A DNA stretch of 64,000 bases from assembly GCF_016595245.1 (NCBI RefSeq), contig NZ_JAENHM010000063.1, forward strand, positions 85,335 to 149,334. Direction: 5' to 3'. A model generated the notes under the pieces. It had not been told where the DNA came from. It saw nothing but the letters and a program-made list of their open reading frames with translations, and searched no databases. Shown here piece after piece: positions 61,001 through 64,000 of the stretch. This DNA comes from Azospirillum endophyticum (GTDB taxonomy: Bacteria; Pseudomonadota; Alphaproteobacteria; Azospirillales; Azospirillaceae). Every line of letters starts with the position of its first letter. Position 1 is the first letter of the stretch. Made by a program: the position numbers and the translations under genes.

Positions 61001-62881
61001 ATGTCGGGCGACGTGTTCGGCAACGGCATGCTGCTGTCCCGCCACATCCGCCTGCTCGCCGCCTTCGACCACCGCCACATCTTCCTCGACCCCGATCCCG
61101 ACGCCGAGATGAGCTGGGAGGAGCGCAACCGGCTGTTCGCCCTGCCCCGCTCCTCCTGGGCGGACTACGACCGCAGCCGGATGTCCAGCGGCGCCATGAT
61201 CATCGAGCGCAGCGCCAAGACGGTGGAGCTGTCGTCGGAAGTCCGCGCCCGCTTCGGCATCGAGCAGACCCACCTGTCCCCGACCGAGCTGATGCGCCGC
61301 CTGCTGACGGCGGAGGTCGACCTGCTGTGGTTCGGCGGCATCGGCACCTACATCAAGGCGTCGACGGAAACCAACGCCGAGGCCGGCGACAAGGCCAACG
61401 ACGCGCTGCGCGTCGACGGCGGCCAGATCCGCGCCAGGGTCGTCGGCGAAGGCGCCAACCTGGGCGTCACCCAGCGCGGCCGCATCGAGGCCGCCCAGAA
61501 GGGACGCGACGGCAAGGGCGTCCGCCTGAACACCGACGCCATCGACAACTCGGCCGGCGTCGACACCTCCGACCATGAGGTGAACATCAAGGTCCTGCTG
61601 GGCGACGTCATGGCGCGCGGCGACATGACGCTGAAGCAGCGCGACACCCTGCTGGCCGCGATGACCGACGAGGTGGCGGGGCTGGTGCTGGCCGACAACT
61701 ACCGCCAGACCCAGGCCCTGACCATCGCCGAGGCGCAAGGGGCATCCCTGCTGGAGGCCCAGTCCCGCTTCATCCGCAACCTGGAGCGCAGCGGCCGGCT
61801 GAACCGCGCCATCGAGTATCTGCCGACCGACGAGGAACTGGCGCAGCGCATGGCCGAGCGGCGCGGCCTGACCCGGCCGGAGCTGGCGGTGCTGCTGGCC
61901 TATGCCAAGATCACGCTGTACGACGACCTGCTGGCCTCGGAGCTGCCGGACGACCCGGCGACGGTCGAGGATCTGCTGCGCTACTTCCCGCAGCCGCTGC
62001 GCGAGGGCCAGCGCGAGGCGATCTTCCGCCACCGCCTGCGCCGCGAGATCATCGCCACCGCCGTCACCAACAGCCTGGTCAACCGCGTCGGCCCCACCTT
62101 CGTCCGCGACATGGTGGAGAAGACCGGCCTCGGCCCGGCGGACGTCGCCCGCGCCTATGCCATCGCCCGCGACGTCTTCCAGCTGCGCCCGCTGTGGGAT
62201 GCCATCGACGGGCTGGACACCGTGGTGCCGGCGGCATTGCAGACGGCGCTGATGCTGGAGACCATCCAGCTGCTGGACCGCGGGGTGGCGTGGTTCCTGG
62301 CGCACAGCCCGCATCCGCTCGACCTCGGCCGCGAGTCCGCCGCCTTCCGTCCGGGCGTGGAAGCCCTGGCCTCCGGGCTGGACCGCTTCCTGGACGAGGA
62401 GGAATCCTCCCGCCTCGCCGCCCGCATCGCCGACGCCATCGCCCAGGGGGTGCCGGAGGATCTGGCCCGCCGGATCGCCGCCTTGCCGGTACTGGCCGCC
62501 GCCCCCGATCTGGTGCGCATCGCCGAGCGCACCGGCCGCGCGGTGGAAGGCGTCGCCTCGGTCTATTTCGGGCTGGGCCGCCGGTTCGGCCTGGAATGGC
62601 TGCGCGACCGCGCCAGCGGCGCCAAGGTCGACAACCACTGGCAGCGCCAGGCGGTCGCCGCGATCATCGACGACCTGTTCGCCCACCAGAGCGCGCTCAC
62701 GGTGCGCGTTCTGGAAAGCGCCGGCGACGAGGCCGCGGCGGTCGATGCCTGGATCGCCAGCCGCAGCCTGGTGGTGGAACGCGTCGAACAGCTTCTGGCC
62801 GAATTGCGGGCCCAGCCGGCGGTCGATCTCGCCATGCTGGCGGTCGCCAACCGGCAGCTGCGCGGCCTGATCGCCGGCTGA
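58040..62881 (+). CDS. gdhB: NAD-specific glutamate dehydrogenase, large 180-kDa type
   Basis: 1613 residues, typical of the GDH180 class. It catalyses oxidative deamination of glutamate to 2-oxoglutarate and ammonium, mainly in amino-acid catabolism. The N-terminal 700 residues hold the regulatory part with ACT-like stretches (NDDMPFLVDSVTAELNRQGV). The catalytic core has VARGGIRWSDRREDFRTEIL, the conserved lysine in MVKNTVIVPVGSKGG (about residue 845) and VVGVGDMSGDVFGNGMLLSR. WFGGIGTYIKASTETNAEAG and VVGEGANLGVTQRGRIEA belong to the NAD domain. I chose ATG 58040, with AGAGGAGA upstream, over a longer open frame with no family similarity. It has a strong terminator 138 nt past the stop. Confidence 0.95.
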   Translation: MRTATKDLAGDLRQQLAELVRSRVPNARAERFVKRFYANVPPDDLLRGTPEQLYGAALAMWQWGQQRLPGLPKVRVYAPRLDEHGWQAERSVVEIVNDDMPFLVDSVTAELNRQGVTVHLVIHPVTRVVRDAEGRIVELLEPGEEADGARDESFMHCSIDPLSDPAAQARLRAGIEHVLADVRAAVEDWTPMRERIRSARADIANAPDAEESQEAADFLTWVDDGNMTLLGSRLYTATIGGEGREPWLELVDGSGLGVLRDPEITVFDEHGHAAVLPEEIRAFLHQPRALLVTKGTRQATVHRSVPLDAILVKRFDDQGKVVGVTLAVGLFTSVAYNRSPREIPFLRRKVARVMARAGFDPSGHDGKALLNILETYPRDELFQTPSDELFETAVGILYLQERQRLALFVRRDPFERFVSALVFVPRDRYDTALRRKIQSVLESAFQGTCTSYFTQLSDSALARLHLMVKTEPGKVPAVDIGEIEARLVQVSRSWADRLRDALVEAHGEETGNARLRRYADAFPAGYRETFPAETAVHDIDRIERALTEQRLGIVLFHPLEADGDELHVKIYHQGRPVPLSDVLPMLEHMDLKVITEQPYEVRPASGSPAVWIHDFAARTQNGLAVDCVKVKQTFQEAFADIWDGRMEDDGFNRLVLRAGLAGREVTVLRAYAKYLKQARFAYAQDTIETTLAAHPQTARLLARLFAARFDPKTLAAGGADEAPILEQIETALDAVTNLDDDRILRRFVNLIRATLRTNAYQAGPDGAPKPHLSFKLDSGSIEELPLPRPWVEVFVYSPRMEGVHLRGGRVARGGIRWSDRREDFRTEILGLMKAQMVKNTVIVPVGSKGGFVVKRPPAPSAGREAALAEGIECYKILMRGLLDITDNFAADGSVVPPKDVVRLDADDPYLVVAADKGTATFSDIANGVSVDHGFWLGDAFASGGSAGYDHKVMGITARGAWESVKRHFREMGTDIQTTDFTVVGVGDMSGDVFGNGMLLSRHIRLLAAFDHRHIFLDPDPDAEMSWEERNRLFALPRSSWADYDRSRMSSGAMIIERSAKTVELSSEVRARFGIEQTHLSPTELMRRLLTAEVDLLWFGGIGTYIKASTETNAEAGDKANDALRVDGGQIRARVVGEGANLGVTQRGRIEAAQKGRDGKGVRLNTDAIDNSAGVDTSDHEVNIKVLLGDVMARGDMTLKQRDTLLAAMTDEVAGLVLADNYRQTQALTIAEAQGASLLEAQSRFIRNLERSGRLNRAIEYLPTDEELAQRMAERRGLTRPELAVLLAYAKITLYDDLLASELPDDPATVEDLLRYFPQPLREGQREAIFRHRLRREIIATAVTNSLVNRVGPTFVRDMVEKTGLGPADVARAYAIARDVFQLRPLWDAIDGLDTVVPAALQTALMLETIQLLDRGVAWFLAHSPHPLDLGRESAAFRPGVEALASGLDRFLDEEESSRLAARIADAIAQGVPEDLARRIAALPVLAAAPDLVRIAERTGRAVEGVASVYFGLGRRFGLEWLRDRASGAKVDNHWQRQAVAAIIDDLFAHQSALTVRVLESAGDEAAAVDAWIASRSLVVERVEQLLAELRAQPAVDLAMLAVANRQLRGLIAG

Positions 62882-63018
62882 TCGGGCATGGAGGTATCAC
62901 AGGGATAGGAGACGCTCGGTTCGGATGGCCCGGTTGCGCAGCATTGCGCCGCCGGGGCTCCGGAACGCCGGTGCCTTTGCAGGCACGTTCGGGCACCGGC
63001 TGTCGGTCTCCTCGCCTC

Positions 63019-63060
63019 GGGCGGATCCACGGACCCCGTGGATCCGCCCACTTTCTTTTT
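63019..63060 (+). terminator. Rho-independent terminator after gdhB
   Basis: GGGCGGATCCACGG (63019-63032) pairs perfectly with CCGTGGATCCGCCC (63036-63049), 14 bp with a 3-nt loop, followed by ACTTTCTTTTT. This is a strong intrinsic terminator for the plus-strand gdhB transcript. A smaller hairpin, GCCGGTGCC / GGCACCGGC (62967-63000), lies just before it. Confidence 0.85.
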
Positions 63061-63253
63061 CAGACTCTATCACCGGAACACAGGGTCCAACGACTGGAGC
63101 AATTCCGGCGTATCAATATCCTGTGCGGAAAAGGAGGGGGTTTGGTTATTCCCCCACGGCCCGCACTCCCCCTGATACCAGCGGCTTTCGATCCTGACCC
63201 ATCAGGATCCAAAGCTTCGGCGGCATGGGCCGCCGCCGCGCCAGTCGGCGCGG

Positions 63254-63286
63254 ATACCAGCGGTCATCGTCAATGACCGCTGGTAT
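63254..63286. repeat. perfect 14-bp inverted repeat
   Basis: ATACCAGCGGTCAT (63254-63267) and ATGACCGCTGGTAT (63273-63286) are exact complements around a CGTCA loop. A partial copy of the left arm (GATACCAGCGG) occurs about 78 nt earlier, near 63175. The structure lies 19 nt past the stop of the minus-strand small gene and could act as its terminator, or be a dispersed REP-like element. Confidence 0.65.
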
Positions 63287-63304
63287 TACTCTGATGTTTT
63301 CTCA

Positions 63305-63547
63305 TCAGTCGATGGCTGGAAGGTCAAACGCTTCGGCTGCTTCGTTGTTCACAGGTAGCCGGGTGGTGAAAAAGCCTTCCGCCCACCCGTCTTCATCAAG
63401 GCGAGTAGGGTGGATTTTGAAACATTCAGGCCAGTCCTGGAATCCTGCCTTGTCGCGGAGACGTTCTATTGCAGCCATTGCTGCCTCTTGAGTGCTGTAA
63501 ATTCCGATGTGAAGTTCGGTATCCTCTCGATCTTCATATTCACGCAC
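63305..63547 (-). CDS. small DUF7336-like protein
   Basis: 80 residues. The visible pattern is TELHIGIYSTQEAAMAAIER, followed by a short helix, then GFQDWPECFKIHPTRLDEDG and WAEGFFTTRLP. This matches the small DUF7336-type proteins whose hallmarks are a GIYSTxxAA helix and a WxEGF end; the function is unknown. The start is at 63545-63547 (MREYEDRED). The gene is convergent with gdhB, with the terminator and the inverted repeat between them. The family assignment is by motif only. Confidence 0.65.
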   Translation of the reverse strand: MREYEDREDTELHIGIYSTQEAAMAAIERLRDKAGFQDWPECFKIHPTRLDEDGWAEGFFTTRLPVNNEAAEAFDLPAID

Positions 63548-64000
63548 ATAATCGTCACTGACGTGATGATAGCTCTGTGACAGGGCTTGGGCAGGCGCGA
63601 CGGTGCGCCTGTCAAAGGTCCGCGCGGAAATCTTCGACTTTCCGGCGCGGTTTCTGCGGAGTTCCGCACGAGAACGGGGCGCGTTCCGGCGGAAATCCAG
63701 CGGAGACGAGAGAATGAAGGGGCCGCTTCCCCCCCCCTTTGCGGAACGCGCTTCCCCTCATCCCACACTGATGGGAGACAGGGCGAACAGGATTAAGGTG
63801 AGCATCGCCAAGCAACGTTACCGCAACATGAGATGGCGTCACATGATATCTAGGAAGATGCTTGCACCCCGAATTCCTGCAACAAATGTCAAAATCCTTC
63901 TTATTCCGTGTGGGAACGGATAGTGTCCCGATTCCGATATTAGAGTCCGACTCAGAATCGGTTAGGTTGTTGATGCTCGCGCGATTCGTCGCGAGAGTAG
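63548..64000. other. right-edge region without identified gene
   Basis: About 450 bases. It has short hairpins (CAGGCGC / GCGCCTG near 63591-63610) and a palindromic pair CCGATTC / GAATCGG near 63929-63961. Near the right edge, CTCGCGCGATTCGTCGCGAG has complementary 6-nt ends. These could be the edge of a mobile element or a promoter region for a gene beyond the window. No coding frame has convincing family features. Confidence 0.4.

Noticed and set aside
58031..62686. A 1551-codon open frame on the minus strand covering gdhB
   Set aside because: It is a shadow of gdhB in a very GC-rich gene. Its composition (rich in Gly, Ala, Arg, Gln, Val and His) has no family motif, and gdhB has clear catalytic motifs on the other strand.
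63548..64000. Another REP element or coding gene near the right edge
   Set aside because: The CCCCTCATCCCA stretch has no matching arm, and the small open frames lack family motifs. The evidence is insufficient.
1..64000. tRNA, rRNA, riboswitch or CRISPR features
   Set aside because: I looked for cloverleaf-type patterns, conserved rRNA blocks, an FMN element near ribB and regularly spaced repeats, and saw none. A covariance-model search would be needed to exclude small RNAs.

Overview
The window is GC-rich bacterial chromosomal or megaplasmid DNA. It shows strong G/C bias at third codon positions, many ATGA start/stop overlaps, and a 1613-residue NAD-type glutamate dehydrogenase. It also carries MocR/EnuR-controlled ectoine catabolism genes and extragenic palindromic repeats. 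Together these suggest an alphaproteobacterium, probably an Azospirillum-like member of the Rhodospirillales. That taxonomic placement is inference. I see no rRNA, tRNA, CRISPR array or phage genes.

Layout. (1) 1-10503, minus strand: a catabolic or accessory cluster with two AMP-forming acyl-CoA synthetases, two crotonases, a luciferase-like monooxygenase, a creatininase-family amidohydrolase, a RibB hybrid that lacks the GTP-cyclohydrolase metal site, a flavin reductase, and a DUF1302 outer-membrane-type protein cut by the left edge. The substrate is unknown. (2) 10869-15043: a three-gene aaeA/DUF1656/aaeB-type efflux operon divergent from an AraC regulator. (3) 15237-17341: an SDR plus NTF2-like pair divergent from a LysR regulator. 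(4) 17544-30942: a complete ectoine/5-hydroxyectoine uptake and degradation island (doeD, doeC, AsnC regulator, enuR, ehuA, ehuC, ehuD, eutABCDE, ehuB), with putative EnuR operators visible as repeats. (5) 31053-33990: an arsenic resistance operon (arsR, arsC, decayed second arsC, acr3, arsH) with a palindromic operator at arsR. (6) 34322-50998, all plus strand: a long accessory catabolic region. It has a flavin reductase with an unusual C-terminal extension, an aldehyde dehydrogenase, an LLM monooxygenase, a serine hydrolase, a carboxymuconolactone-decarboxylase-like protein, a NIPSNAP protein, a ProVWX-type transporter, DUF1185, SSADH, GABA transaminase, a hydroxyacid reductase, an MFS exporter and a GAF/PucR regulator. 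(7) 51581-56421: a LysR regulator divergent from a five-gene operon (EthD, beta-hydroxyacid dehydrogenase, SDR, epoxide-hydrolase-like protein, VOC protein) that ends at an IS3-family remnant. (8) 56764-63547: a LysR regulator, the large NAD-glutamate dehydrogenase with a strong terminator, and a small DUF7336-like protein.

How the genes fit together. The ectoine island is the best-understood system. The ABC transporter imports (hydroxy)ectoine, and EutABC convert hydroxyectoine to ectoine. EutD opens the ring, EutE removes acetate, and DoeD and DoeC turn diaminobutyrate into aspartate. EnuR and the AsnC-type protein regulate this. The ProVWX-type transporter suggests a second compatible-solute or quaternary-amine import route. 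The gabD/gabT pair beside it points to a substrate whose carbon leaves through GABA or succinate semialdehyde. The 34.3-51.0 kb region and the 1-10.5 kb region are the best candidates for undescribed pathways: each pairs a flavin reductase with an LLM monooxygenase and downstream processing enzymes, and neither matches a pathway I can name.
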